Positions 55,959 through 64,000 of a stretch of DNA of 64,000 bases are shown piece by piece. Source of the stretch: Arthrobacter citreus (GTDB taxonomy: Bacteria; Actinomycetota; Actinomycetes; Actinomycetales; Micrococcaceae). The stretch lies in contig NZ_VTFV01000004.1 in NCBI RefSeq assembly GCF_009192745.1, positions 413,821 through 477,820 on the forward strand, read 5' to 3'. The notes beneath the pieces are model-generated. The model worked only from the letters and a program-made list of their open reading frames with translations. It was not told where the DNA came from and did not search any database. Both the position numbers and the translations under genes were made by a program. The number at the start of each line of letters is the position of its first letter. Position 1 is the first letter of the stretch.

Positions 55959-56591
55959 ATGGCCATGAAATTCGATCCTTTCCGCGAACTGGACCGCATG
56001 GCAGGCGCCCTTCTGGATCCCCGGCAGCGGCTGCGGCTGATGCCCATTGATCTGTACCGCGAGGGCGACCACTACATCTTGAACGCAGACCTGCCCGGCA
56101 TAGATCCGGGATCGGTCGATGTGGATGTTGATGGCCAACTGCTGACCATCCGGGCTGAACGCACCATCCACGTACCTGAGGGAGCCACTTGGCTGAACCG
56201 CGAGCGAGAATCCGGCACGTTCCTGCGCCAGCTGAACCTTGGCCAGGGCATCGACATCGAGGGCATCTCCGCGAAGTACGAAAACGGTGTCCTGAGCGTG
56301 TTCATCCCCGTGAGCGAGCGGGCGAAGCCCCGCAAGATTGAGGTTTCCTCGTCCTACACGGGTGACAGCAATGTCATCAGCGGCGAATCAGAAACGGTAA
56401 GTTCATCCGTCTCTTCCGGGTCTTCCGGCTCTTCCTCAGGCTCCCCCGCTGGCAGCAGCGGTTCGGGGTCCGGTTTCGGCTCCGGTTCGGGGTCGGGCGG
56501 TTCGGGGTCCGGCGGTTCCGGTTCCGGTGGCTTCAGTTCCGGCAGCGGTTCCTCCGGCAGCGGCGGCATGGACAGCGGCTCGTCCTCCTAA
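55959..56591 (+). CDS. Hsp20 small heat-shock protein with Gly/Ser-rich tail
   Basis: The 210-residue product begins MAMKFDPFRELDRMAGALLD. An alpha-crystallin domain spans about 28-130 (IDLYREGDHYILNADLPGID, GTFLRQLNLGQGID, YENGVLSVFIPV). A low-complexity tail of about 60 residues follows, made of Ser and Gly (GSGSGGSGSGG). Small heat-shock proteins hold unfolded proteins in a refoldable state. The ATG at 55959 has AAGGAG 9 nt upstream; an ATG two codons earlier is too close to it. CIRCE and HAIR operators precede the gene. Confidence 0.92.
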   Translation: MAMKFDPFRELDRMAGALLDPRQRLRLMPIDLYREGDHYILNADLPGIDPGSVDVDVDGQLLTIRAERTIHVPEGATWLNRERESGTFLRQLNLGQGIDIEGISAKYENGVLSVFIPVSERAKPRKIEVSSSYTGDSNVISGESETVSSSVSSGSSGSSSGSPAGSSGSGSGFGSGSGSGGSGSGGSGSGGFSSGSGSSGSGGMDSGSSS

Positions 56592-56599
56592 CGCATAAA

Positions 56600-56635
56600 G
56601 CAGAAGCCCCGGCCCAAAAGGACCGGGGCTTCTGC
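56600..56635. terminator. Bidirectional terminator between hsp20 and icd
   Basis: GCAGAAGCCCCGG pairs with CCGGGGCTTCTGC around a 10-nt loop in the convergent gap. Confidence 0.85.
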
Positions 56636-56670
56636 CTGCCTGGCGTCAGCGGCCAGGATGCGTGTGGGTC

Positions 56671-57891
56671 TTAGCCCAGGCGCACCTTGAGGTTCTCGTC
56701 CAGTGCGGCGAGGAACTCTTCGGTGGTCAGGTACGGCTGGTCGGGTCCGACCAGCAGTGCCAGGTCCTTGGTCATCTTGCCGGATTCGACCGTCTTGACG
56801 ACTACGTCTTCAAGGGTCTGCGCGAAGTTGATGACCTCGGGGGTGTTGTCCAGCTTGCCGCGGTGCATCAGGCCACGGGTCCACGCGAAGATCGAAGCGA
56901 TCGGGTTGGTGGAGGTGGGCTTGCCCTGCTGGTGCTGGCGGTAGTGACGGGTCACGGTACCGTGTGCAGCTTCAGCCTCAACGGTCTTGCCGTCCGGGGT
57001 CATCAGCACGGAGGTCATGAGGCCCAGCGAGCCGAAGCCCTGGGCAACCGTGTCCGACTGGACGTCGCCGTCGTAGTTCTTGCAGGCCCAGACGTAGCCG
57101 CCTTCCCACTTCATTGCGGAGGCAACCATGTCATCGATGAGGCGGTGCTCGTAGGTGAGGCCGGCCGCTTCGAACTGGTCCTTGAACTCGGCGTCGAAGA
57201 CTTCCTGGAACAGGTCCTTGAACTGGCCGTCGTAGGCCTTCAGGATCGTGTTCTTGGTGGAGAGGTACACCGGGTAGTTGCGCTGCAGGCCGTAGGCGAA
57301 GGATGCCCGCGCGAAGTCCTTGATGGACTCGTTGAAGTTGTACATGCCCATGGCCACACCGCCCTCTTCGGGGTACGTGACAACGGTCTGCTTGATTTCT
57401 TCGCCGCCGTCGGCCGGGGTGTAGGTCAGGGTCAGGGTGCCGGCACCCGGAACCTTGAAGTTGGTGGCCTTGTACTGGTCGCCGTGTGCGTGGCGGCCAA
57501 TGATGATCGGCTTGTTCCAGCCCGGAACCAGGCGCGGGATGTTGGAGATGATGATCGGTTCGCGGAAGACGACGCCGCCGAGGATGTTGCGGATGGTCCC
57601 GTTCGGGGAAACCCACATCTTCTTCAGGCCGAATTCCTCAACGCGGGCCTCATCGGGGGTGATGGTTGCGCACTTGACGCCCACGCCGTGTTCCTTGATG
57701 GCGTTGGCCGCGTCGATGGTGACCTGGTCGTCCGTGGCGTCACGGTTCTGGATCGAGAGGTCGTAGTACTTGAGGTCTACGTCCAGGTACGGGTTGATCA
57801 GGCGGTCCTTGATGAACTGCCAGATGATCCGCGTCATCTCGTCGCCGTCGAGCTCTACGACAGAGCCCACAACCTTGATTTTGTCAGCCAC
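56671..57891 (-). CDS. icd: NADP-dependent isocitrate dehydrogenase
   Basis: The 406-residue product is of the homodimeric type also found in eukaryotes: [17 protein letters not shown], the substrate-binding segment [12 protein letters not shown] with [17 protein letters not shown], and the C-terminal [29 protein letters not shown]. This last segment carries the NADP-binding His-Arg. It converts isocitrate to 2-oxoglutarate in the TCA cycle, producing NADPH. It is a single gene with its own start region, 170 nt from purH. Confidence 0.96.
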   Translation of the reverse strand: MADKIKVVGSVVELDGDEMTRIIWQFIKDRLINPYLDVDLKYYDLSIQNRDATDDQVTIDAANAIKEHGVGVKCATITPDEARVEEFGLKKMWVSPNGTIRNILGGVVFREPIIISNIPRLVPGWNKPIIIGRHAHGDQYKATNFKVPGAGTLTLTYTPADGGEEIKQTVVTYPEEGGVAMGMYNFNESIKDFARASFAYGLQRNYPVYLSTKNTILKAYDGQFKDLFQEVFDAEFKDQFEAAGLTYEHRLIDDMVASAMKWEGGYVWACKNYDGDVQSDTVAQGFGSLGLMTSVLMTPDGKTVEAEAAHGTVTRHYRQHQQGKPTSTNPIASIFAWTRGLMHRGKLDNTPEVINFAQTLEDVVVKTVESGKMTKDLALLVGPDQPYLTTEEFLAALDENLKVRLG

Positions 57892-58003
57892 ACGGTCTCC
57901 TTGTGGAATGGGGGTCCGGACATGGCTTTAGACATGCGGGGACCCGGCTTTTGGGTCTGGTTTCTGTGTCCAACTATGCCACAGCGCAGATGCGCTCCCT
58001 AAA

Positions 58004-58042
58004 CCGCGGGCCGCATGCGGACATGATCCGTGCGGCCCGCGG
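58004..58042 (-). terminator. Terminator hairpin of purH
   Basis: CCGCGGGCCGCA pairs perfectly with TGCGGCCCGCGG around a 15-nt loop, 22 nt past the purH stop. Confidence 0.8.
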
Positions 58043-58063
58043 CCGGGCGTGGCTGGAGTGTTC

Positions 58064-59677
58064 CTAGTGGAAGAAGTGGCGTGCGCCGGTGAAGTACATC
58101 GGCACGCCTGCTGCGTTCGCGGCAGCGATAACCTCTTCGTCGCGCACGGATCCGCCCGGCTGGACCACGGCGCGGACGCCGGCGTTCAGCAGGATTTCGA
58201 GCCCGTCGGCGAACGGGAAGAAAGCGTCCGACGCCGCTACGGCGCCCCGGGCGCGCTCGTCGTCTGAGCCTGCCAGCGTGTTGGCACGCTCGACGGCCAG
58301 CTTGCAGGAATCGACGCGGTTCACTTGGCCCATGCCCACGCCCACCGAGGCACCGTCGCGGGCCAGCAGGATGGCATTCGACTTGGCGGCACGGACTGCC
58401 CGCCAGGCGAAAACAAGATCCGCGAGGGTCTTTTCTTCAGCGGGCTCCCCCGCTGCCAGGGTCCAGTTCGCCGGATCATCGCCTTCGGCTTCAACCGTGT
58501 CCGGCTGCTGCATCAGCACGCCGCCGGAGACTTGGCGGAACTCCAGCGGGTTGCGGCCGTAGCCGTCCGGGAGGGTGAGCAGGCGGATGTTCTTCTTCCG
58601 GGAGAGGATCTCCACGGCCTCCGGCTCGAAGTCCGGCGCGATGACAACCTCAGTGAAGATGTCCTTGACGGTCTCAGCCATGCCGGCGGTAACCGTGCGG
58701 TTCGCCGCAATCACGCCGCCGTAGGCAGAAACCGGGTCGCAGGCGTGCGCCTTCAGGTGGGCGTTGGCGATCGGGTCAGCGGCCCCCGGGGAGGCTACGG
58801 CCACACCGCACGGGTTGGCGTGCTTGACGACGGCGACTGCCGGCTCATCGAAGTCGAAAGCGGCGCGCAGGGCGGCATCGGCGTCGACGTAGTTGTTGTA
58901 GGACATGGCCTTGCCGTGCAGCTGGTCTGCCTGGGCGACGCCGGGCATCGAGTCCTGGTCCGCATAGAGCGCGGCAGCCTGGTGCGGGTTTTCGCCGTAG
59001 CGCAGCACCTCGGAACGTTCCAGCGCCATGCCGGTATAGGCGGGCCAGGCGGCTCCTTCTTCGGTGCCGTCGCCGAACTGCGCGGCAGTCCACTTCGCTA
59101 CGGCTGTGTCATAGGCGGCGGTGTGCGCGAACGCTTCGGCGGCCAGGCGGCGTCGTGCGTTTAGGTCAAAGCCGCCTTCAGCGGCGGCCGCGGTGACAGC
59201 GGAGTACTTGGCCGGGTCAACGACGACGGCGACAGAGGGGTGGTTCTTGGCGGCGGCACGGACCATGGAGGGCCCGCCGATGTCGATCTGCTCGACGACG
59301 TCGTCCTGCGCGGCCCCGGACTTCACGGTCTCGACGAACGGGTAAAGGTTCACGACCACCAGGTCAAAGGGTTCGATGCCGAGTTCATCCAGCTGGTCGC
59401 GGTGATCCTGCCGGCGGCGGTCGGCCAGGATGCCGGCATGCACGCGCGGGTGGAGGGTCTTGACGCGGCCGTCCAGGCATTCGGCGAATCCGGTGACCTC
59501 GGCAACCTCGGTGACCTCGATGCCTGCCGCGGCAATCTGCTTTGCGGTGGAGCCGGTGGAGACAATGCTGACTCCAGCGGCGGCGAGGCCCTGGGCCAGT
59601 TCCGTCAGGCCGGTCTTGTCATAGACCGAGATGAGGGCCCGGCGGATGGGTACACGGTCAAGGGGGGTGTTGCTCAC
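58064..59677 (-). CDS. purH: AICAR transformylase/IMP cyclohydrolase
   Basis: The 537-residue bifunctional protein has an N-terminal IMP cyclohydrolase ([60 protein letters not shown]) and a C-terminal AICAR transformylase ([46 protein letters not shown]). It performs the last two steps of IMP synthesis. Its substrate ZMP is the ligand of the riboswitch before glyA-folD. The GTG at 59675-59677 was chosen because GGAG lies 8 nt upstream; a GTG 9 nt earlier opens the frame. Confidence 0.96.
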   Translation of the reverse strand: MSNTPLDRVPIRRALISVYDKTGLTELAQGLAAAGVSIVSTGSTAKQIAAAGIEVTEVAEVTGFAECLDGRVKTLHPRVHAGILADRRRQDHRDQLDELGIEPFDLVVVNLYPFVETVKSGAAQDDVVEQIDIGGPSMVRAAAKNHPSVAVVVDPAKYSAVTAAAAEGGFDLNARRRLAAEAFAHTAAYDTAVAKWTAAQFGDGTEEGAAWPAYTGMALERSEVLRYGENPHQAAALYADQDSMPGVAQADQLHGKAMSYNNYVDADAALRAAFDFDEPAVAVVKHANPCGVAVASPGAADPIANAHLKAHACDPVSAYGGVIAANRTVTAGMAETVKDIFTEVVIAPDFEPEAVEILSRKKNIRLLTLPDGYGRNPLEFRQVSGGVLMQQPDTVEAEGDDPANWTLAAGEPAEEKTLADLVFAWRAVRAAKSNAILLARDGASVGVGMGQVNRVDSCKLAVERANTLAGSDDERARGAVAASDAFFPFADGLEILLNAGVRAVVQPGGSVRDEEVIAAANAAGVPMYFTGARHFFH

Positions 59678-59686
59678 GGAAGTCAC

Positions 59687-59980
59687 TCCAACTGGGTATC
59701 GGCGAACGATGCACGCGCCGCCTGCGGGCGGCCCAAGGACGAGTTTATGCCTTGGGCTCCCCGGGGGCAGGCCTACCGGTAATACTCGCGCGCGCGCCCG
59801 TCACCCTTTTGACGCGGCAGGTTTTGGGGGTCCGGGCTCACCTGCCCGAACATTGCGGATGATGGCTCATCGCCCGCCGAACGTTACGGACGGCGGCCGC
59901 CGTCCCGCTCCGGGCGTTGTAGAGTGTCCCCCAGTTAGTGCATTGATGACTATAAGTGCCGGCGGAAGGCCCTCCCCCTG
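59687..59980. other. Divergent intergenic region between purH and the MFS gene
   Basis: No gene is seen in these 294 bp. The stretch holds a run of alternating CG (near 59787-59798) and, close to the MFS gene, a TATAAG at 59950-59955. I find no pfl/ZTP riboswitch pieces before purH and no convincing promoter. Confidence 0.5.
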
Positions 59981-61333
59981 ATGACAACGACCCATGCCCT
60001 GCCTGCGGGCGATGAAGTAGTCCAGAACCTCCCGTGGCGCTGGCGCGTCCAGGGCAAGATCTTCCTGATCGGCGGGCTGGGCTTTATGTTCGACGCCTGG
60101 GATGTCACGCTCAACGGGGTCCTCATCCCCCTGTTGTCCCAGGAATGGAACCTCGTACCGGCCCAGGCGGCGTGGATCGGCACCGCGAACCTGCTGGGAA
60201 TGGCCATCGGCGCCTTTCTCTGGGGCTCCATTGCAGACGCGATCGGGCGGAAGCAGGCCTTCACCGCCACCCTGCTGATCTTCTCGATCTTCACGGTGGC
60301 CGGCGCGTTCGCCCCGGACATCGCGTGGTTCTGCGTCTTCAGGTTCCTGGCAGGGGTTGGCCTTGGCGGGTGTGTTCCGGTGGACTATGCCCTGGTTGGT
60401 GAGTTCACTCCGCGGAAGCAGCGCGGCCGGGTGCTGACTGCAATGGACGGATGGTGGCCCGTAGGTGCAGCGCTCTGCGGCGTTACTTCCGCCGTCATCA
60501 TGGCGACCGTCGCGGACTGGCGCTGGACCATGCTGATTATGGTCATCCCGGCGCTGCTGGTCTTCTGGGTTCGCAGGTCCGTTCCGGAATCCCCGCTGTT
60601 CCTGGTCCGCAAGGGCCGCACCGAGGAGGCCAGCGCCGTCATCAATGATCTGATCCGCCGTACGGGAGGAACCCAGACCGAGTGGCGGCTTCCGGAGCCG
60701 GAGCCTGTGCAGAAGTTCTCCCTGAAGACCACCGGCAGCCAGCTTGCCGAATTGTGGAGGAGCAATCCGAAATCCACGGTGACTGCGTGGTCCCTGTTTG
60801 TGACGGTCTTGCTGGTCTACTACCTGGCCCTGCAGTGGATGCCGAAGATCCTCGTCGATGCTGGTTATGCCGAGTACAAGGCATTCCTCACGACGTCGGG
60901 CATGGCTGCGGTGGGCCTGCTGGGTGTTGTTGCTGCGGCCCTGCTCGTGGAGCGGGTCGGCCGGAAGTGGCTGCTGGGAATTACAGGTCCTGCTGCCGCG
61001 GCGTCGCTGGTGGTGGTTGCCCTGGTGGTTGATGTTCCGGCTTCCGCAACGACATGGCTCTTGATCTACGGGTTTGTGGTGCAGGTGGCCATTCCAGTGC
61101 TCTACACCTATGTTTCCGAGCTCTACCCCACGCGGCTGCGTGCCAGCGGGTTTGGTTGGGCGTCAACGGCGTCGCGGGTTGGTGCAGGTTTCGGACCGCT
61201 GCTTTTTGTATCGGTGCTTTGGCCGTGCCTCGGGCTGCCGCTTTCATTTGCCGTGGCCGGGCTGCTGGTGCTGGCTGCTGTGCTGTGGATGGCGAAGTTC
61301 TCGCCGGAGACCCGGGGTGCTGCGCTGGACTAG
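59981..61333 (+). CDS. MFS transporter (sugar-porter/aromatic acid symporter-like)
   Basis: The 450-residue protein has twelve spans and MFS signatures: GSIADAIGRKQAFTATLL between spans 2 and 3, RFLAGVGLGGCVPVDYALVGEFTP with the R-x-x-x-G-x-G-x-G pattern, PESPLFLVRKGRTEEA after span 6, and ELYPTRLRASGFGWASTASRVG near the end. The substrate may be a sugar, organic acid or aromatic acid. It lies on the opposite strand between purN and purH, which usually adjoin. Its last codons and stop are tandemly duplicated. Confidence 0.87.
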   Translation: MTTTHALPAGDEVVQNLPWRWRVQGKIFLIGGLGFMFDAWDVTLNGVLIPLLSQEWNLVPAQAAWIGTANLLGMAIGAFLWGSIADAIGRKQAFTATLLIFSIFTVAGAFAPDIAWFCVFRFLAGVGLGGCVPVDYALVGEFTPRKQRGRVLTAMDGWWPVGAALCGVTSAVIMATVADWRWTMLIMVIPALLVFWVRRSVPESPLFLVRKGRTEEASAVINDLIRRTGGTQTEWRLPEPEPVQKFSLKTTGSQLAELWRSNPKSTVTAWSLFVTVLLVYYLALQWMPKILVDAGYAEYKAFLTTSGMAAVGLLGVVAAALLVERVGRKWLLGITGPAAAASLVVVALVVDVPASATTWLLIYGFVVQVAIPVLYTYVSELYPTRLRASGFGWASTASRVGAGFGPLLFVSVLWPCLGLPLSFAVAGLLVLAAVLWMAKFSPETRGAALD

Positions 61334-61413
61334 GGTTCTGCGGTGGACTAGGGTCCCTGCAGCTGAGCTGGGGGGGGTGCCTGAACCGGCTCCGGGGTGC
61401 CTGAACCGGCTCC
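61321..61413. repeat. Two tandem duplications at the end of the MFS gene
   Basis: TGCGCTGGACTAGGGTTC (61321-61338), which contains the TAG stop, is repeated as TGCGGTGGACTAGGGTCC (61339-61356), an 18-nt in-frame copy. Further on, GGGGTGCCTGAACCGGCTCC is exactly repeated at 61374-61393 and 61394-61413. Confidence 0.9.
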
Positions 61414-61438
61414 GGCCGCGGGCCGTCCAGACGCCGTC

Positions 61439-62017
61439 TTAGAGCGCTGGGAGTCCTTCTTTGCTGATCTTGCGCAGGGTCTCGATCAGCAGCTGGCGTT
61501 CCTGCACCTTGATACGCTCGTGCAGCGTCTCCTCGGTATCGCCGTCGAGGACTTCTACTGCTGCCTGGGCAAGGATCGGACCGGTGTCCACGCCGGCGTC
61601 GGCAATATGAACCGTGCAGCCGGTGACTTTCACTCCATACGCGAGTGCGTCCCGTACGCCGTGCGCACCGGGGAACGACGGAAGCAGCGCAGGGTGTGTG
61701 TTGACGTAGCGTCCCTCGAACGTATCGATGAAATGCTCATCGACAATCCGCATGAATCCGGAGGAAAGGACGACGTCGGGATTGTACGAGGCGACTTTCT
61801 CGGTCAGCGCGCGGTTCCAGTCTGCTCGCACCGGGTAGTCCTTGAAGTTCACCACGAACGTTTCGTATCCGGCTGCGGCAGCACGTTCGATGCCGTAGGT
61901 TCCGGCCCTGTCGGCGCCGACCGCAGCGATGTCGACGTCGAGCTTTCCTGCCGCAACGGCGTCGAGAACGGCCTGAAGGTTGGAGCCTGTGCCGGAGACC
62001 AGAACAACGATTCGCAT
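61439..62017 (-). CDS. purN: Phosphoribosylglycinamide formyltransferase
   Basis: The 192-residue product begins MRIVVLVSGTGSNLQAVLDA and has the catalytic Asn-His and Asp of the formyltransferase fold in VNTHPALLPSFPGAHGV and CTVHIADAGVDTGPIL. It transfers the formyl group from 10-formyl-THF to GAR, the third step of purine synthesis. AAGG lies 7 nt before the ATG. The gene is divergent from the small membrane protein at 62057 and separated from purH by the MFS gene. Confidence 0.95.
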   Translation of the reverse strand: MRIVVLVSGTGSNLQAVLDAVAAGKLDVDIAAVGADRAGTYGIERAAAAGYETFVVNFKDYPVRADWNRALTEKVASYNPDVVLSSGFMRIVDEHFIDTFEGRYVNTHPALLPSFPGAHGVRDALAYGVKVTGCTVHIADAGVDTGPILAQAAVEVLDGDTEETLHERIKVQERQLLIETLRKISKEGLPAL

Positions 62018-62056
62018 GTGTCAACCTTAGGTCGAAGCGTCACCTAGGCTTAATCC

Positions 62057-62500
62057 ATGACTAACGACGGCCCTGACGTACGCCCGCGACCGCCGTTTCC
62101 GCCGGCTACCCGCAAACCGGAGCCCACTGAGGCACAGTCGAAGGAAGCCCGGTCCTACATGTGGGTGTTTATTGCCCTGCTGCTGGGAATGCTGCTCAGT
62201 TCCGACTTGATGCTGCCCTGGAAGCTGCTTCCCCTTGTGCTGGGTGTTGCAGCCGTGGTGGTCGGCGTCATGACTCTGGTGAAGGTTGTCCGGTATGGTC
62301 TGGGCGCTTTTATGCGGATTGTGGTCTCGATGGGCCTGGCGGCAACTGCGTTCATGACCCTCGGTCTGGCTGCCCAAGTGGCTCTGTGGCCGCTTACCGC
62401 CAAGTACGAGACCTGCATGCAGTCGGCCCTGACTGTCCAGGCCACGGAAACCTGCACCAAGGAATACCTGACGTTCGGCGGAATGCTTCCCCAGCCGTAA
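62057..62500 (+). CDS. Hypothetical small membrane protein
   Basis: The 147-residue product has a hydrophilic Pro-rich N-terminus (1-33) and three membrane spans (MWVFIALLLGMLLSSDL, LPLVLGVAAVVVGVMTLV, IVVSMGLAATAFMTLGLAAQ). A C-terminal hydrophilic end holds two Cys (YETCMQSALTVQATETC), which could form a disulfide outside the cell. I do not recognise a named family. It starts 39 nt from purN in the opposite direction. Confidence 0.7.
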   Translation: MTNDGPDVRPRPPFPPATRKPEPTEAQSKEARSYMWVFIALLLGMLLSSDLMLPWKLLPLVLGVAAVVVGVMTLVKVVRYGLGAFMRIVVSMGLAATAFMTLGLAAQVALWPLTAKYETCMQSALTVQATETCTKEYLTFGGMLPQP

Positions 62501-62536
62501 CGGTCCTGCGTTTGGCTGGTTTTGGCCGGCGGGTAG

Positions 62537-63847
62537 TTACGCCTTTGAGGCAGTTACTGGTCGCCGCGAGCGTTCGCGTTCCAGCCAGGGGCCGGCGGCG
62601 TAACCAATAACGACGCCGACGGCGACTTCCGCTGCGATCCAGATTCCGGTCCAGAGCGGGTCGGGGCCTATGTCCACGAATCTGCCGATGCCCAGCGATC
62701 CGCGGGCAATGAGTGCGGCTGCAGCTGCCAGGAGTCCGGAAACCAGGCCAATCACGGCACCTAGGCAGATGGTTGAAACGGATGCCGTGAACCACCTGGC
62801 GCTGACCTTGATGGAGATCCATTCATCGAAGTGATTCTCTCCTTCGCGCAGGAACCACCATCCTGCCAGCACTCCTGCCACGACAGGGATGAGCAGTGCT
62901 GCGTAGGCGTATTCCGGCTGGCCGCTGGGCAGGGCTGCCAGTACCGGGACCGCCGGGAGGGGGCCAACCGTGGTTTCGAGCGGACTGATGATGCTTCCGG
63001 TTCCGATGCTGAATCCCGCACCGGATGCCCAGGCGAGTGTCCAGAGAACCAGGTTTGGCAGCAGTCCCAGCTGCGCGACGGTGAGGACGATGCCTCCGAT
63101 GATTCCGGCGTCGAGCTTTTGGTAAACGGTTGCGATCTCTGCCCAGCTCACTGCCAGTGCAACCACAAAAAGAACTGCTGCGAGTCCGACTGCCGCCACG
63201 ATTCCGACGACTCCGGCCCGGACAGCTGCCCACAGGTAGGATCCGGCCCAGCGTGAGTGCTGGCTGGTTCTGGCTATCCAGTCTGTGAGGTCCACTCCGA
63301 TGAGGCGTACCCAGGATCCGGCTTCCATCCTTGCCCCGATGATGACTCCGAGTCCTGCGGAGACAAGGGGTATCAGCGCACCGGCAACCAGGGAGATGCT
63401 CACGTCCTCATTTGCGGAGAAGTATGCCGCGGCGGTTCCGAGCAGGGCGTAGGTGCCCAGCGCTCCGAGCAGTGCCTGCCAGAGCTGGTCTGTGTAGCAG
63501 GCGCGGGCAAGTCTGCGTCCTGCCCTCCAGCAGAGGAAGAAGGGGATGAGTGTCAGTCCCAGCGGGATGAGGGACAGCAGTCCTCCGGATTCTTCCGGGC
63601 CTACGGTTCCTGCCGGATATGTCAGTGACAGCGGCACTCCGTGCAGCAGCAGCCAGGCTTGTCCGCTGAGTCGTGCCAGGGATGCGTAGTCCCGGTCTGA
63701 GAACCCGTTTGCTGCCCACACTCCAGTCAGCGGCAGGATCACGACCAGGGCTGACAGCACTGCCGCCTGGCCGAGTTCGAACATTCCCTGCAGCCAGAGA
63801 GGCATGGGCAACACACCCGGTTTCTTCGGGCGCTTAAAGAGTTTCAT
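62537..63847 (-). CDS. DUF6350 / PerM-like integral membrane protein
   Basis: The 436-residue protein has about ten to twelve spans and few charged loops, for example QAAVLSALVVILPLTGVWAA near the start and IWIAAEVAVGVVIGYAAG near the end. Its place next to purN matches the mycobacterial PerM gene (DUF6350), which affects cell division under stress. The assignment rests on context and topology more than on motifs. The C-terminus is basic (RERSRRP). Confidence 0.72.
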   Translation of the reverse strand: MKLFKRPKKPGVLPMPLWLQGMFELGQAAVLSALVVILPLTGVWAANGFSDRDYASLARLSGQAWLLLHGVPLSLTYPAGTVGPEESGGLLSLIPLGLTLIPFFLCWRAGRRLARACYTDQLWQALLGALGTYALLGTAAAYFSANEDVSISLVAGALIPLVSAGLGVIIGARMEAGSWVRLIGVDLTDWIARTSQHSRWAGSYLWAAVRAGVVGIVAAVGLAAVLFVVALAVSWAEIATVYQKLDAGIIGGIVLTVAQLGLLPNLVLWTLAWASGAGFSIGTGSIISPLETTVGPLPAVPVLAALPSGQPEYAYAALLIPVVAGVLAGWWFLREGENHFDEWISIKVSARWFTASVSTICLGAVIGLVSGLLAAAAALIARGSLGIGRFVDIGPDPLWTGIWIAAEVAVGVVIGYAAGPWLERERSRRPVTASKA

Positions 63848-64000
63848 CGCTTTCTATCGTGCCATTCTGAACGGTCCCAGCTGCTGAGGGTGTGGGTGTG
63901 AGTCGAGGTCTGAGTTCGTTGGGAAGAGTTGCGGGCGGCTGGTATCGGGGCCGGGCGTGGCGCTTGGTGGCGGGCGGCGACGGCGGGGCGGCGGGGCCGG
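63848..64000. other. Right end of the window, no gene recognised
   Basis: About 150 nt of very G-rich sequence on the given strand, ending in GGCGG-type low complexity. No open frame here resembles a known gene. It includes the upstream region of the DUF6350 gene. Confidence 0.5.

Noticed and set aside
59787..59798. Alternating CG run as a Z-DNA-forming regulatory site
   Set aside because: The run is short and expected at this GC content, and nothing else supports a function.
59687..59950. Possible second ZTP riboswitch before purH
   Set aside because: None of the conserved pieces (GACTGGCG, the GGTGG/CCACC hairpin, CGCCTGGGC) is found in this gap on the purH strand.
63848..64000. 3' end of a succinyl-CoA synthetase gene at the right edge
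   Set aside because: sucCD lies near the perM-like gene in some relatives, but translation of this end in all leftward frames gives only Pro/Arg-rich sequence with no resemblance to SucD.

Overview
The window is a stretch of ordinary chromosome from a high-GC actinobacterium, most likely a member of the Micrococcaceae (Arthrobacter sensu lato). That placement is inferred from base composition, frequent GTG/TTG starts, a pfl/ZTP riboswitch in front of glyA, a HAIR element in front of an Hsp20 gene, and actinobacterial gene neighbourhoods: mazG / eno / ftsB(divIC) / DUF501 / ppx, and a PerM-like DUF6350 gene next to purN and purH. I see no insertion sequence, prophage, CRISPR array, plasmid function or rRNA gene.

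Layout: 1-2.1 kb carries the N-terminus of an aldose 1-epimerase, a GAF-ANTAR regulator and a Bax-inhibitor-1 membrane protein. 2.4-8.3 kb is a branched-chain amino acid or amide type ABC importer (livHMGF, with a convergent binding protein). 8.5-15.6 kb has a tRNA with anticodon UAA, a type II NADH dehydrogenase, a mycosin-like subtilase, a DUF501-Ppx reading frame, ftsB/divIC and enolase. 15.7-27.1 kb is nucleoside salvage and uptake: mazG, add, dedA, deoA, cdd, a BMP/PnrA-type nucleoside ABC importer and an M20 amidohydrolase. 27.3-32.1 kb has manC and the sdhCDAB operon. 32.2-36.8 kb has a hydrolase, a 2H phosphoesterase, trpS, a xth-type exonuclease III, a small membrane protein and a macro-domain protein. 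36.9-42.7 kb has a GAP-family membrane protein, a NarL-type two-component pair and a three-gene ABC exporter. 42.8-46.7 kb is one-carbon metabolism: glyA-folD behind a ZTP riboswitch, with purU diverging. 46.8-54.2 kb has a gamma-carbonic anhydrase, a ROK repressor, a multiple-sugar ABC importer (mmsA-mmsB-chvE) and a Gfo/Idh oxidoreductase. 54.3-64 kb has a GCS2-family ligase, hsp20, icd, purH, an MFS carrier, purN and two membrane proteins.

Several systems fit together. One-carbon units made by GlyA/FolD/PurU feed the PurN and PurH steps of purine synthesis, and the ZTP riboswitch would tie glyA-folD to a build-up of the PurH substrate. The nucleoside importer delivers substrates to Cdd, DeoA and Add. 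The ROK protein probably represses itself and the sugar importer through shared CTTG-N4-CAAG sites.

The least ordinary signals are: a LivH permease carrying a secreted transthyretin-like domain at its N-terminus; a DUF501-Ppx open frame with a perfect internal ribosome binding site; a tRNA reading UUA that lacks the long variable arm expected of leucine tRNAs; two 56-nt palindromes with shared ends; joint CIRCE and HAIR control of hsp20; and four genes whose last codons plus stop codon are directly duplicated just downstream.
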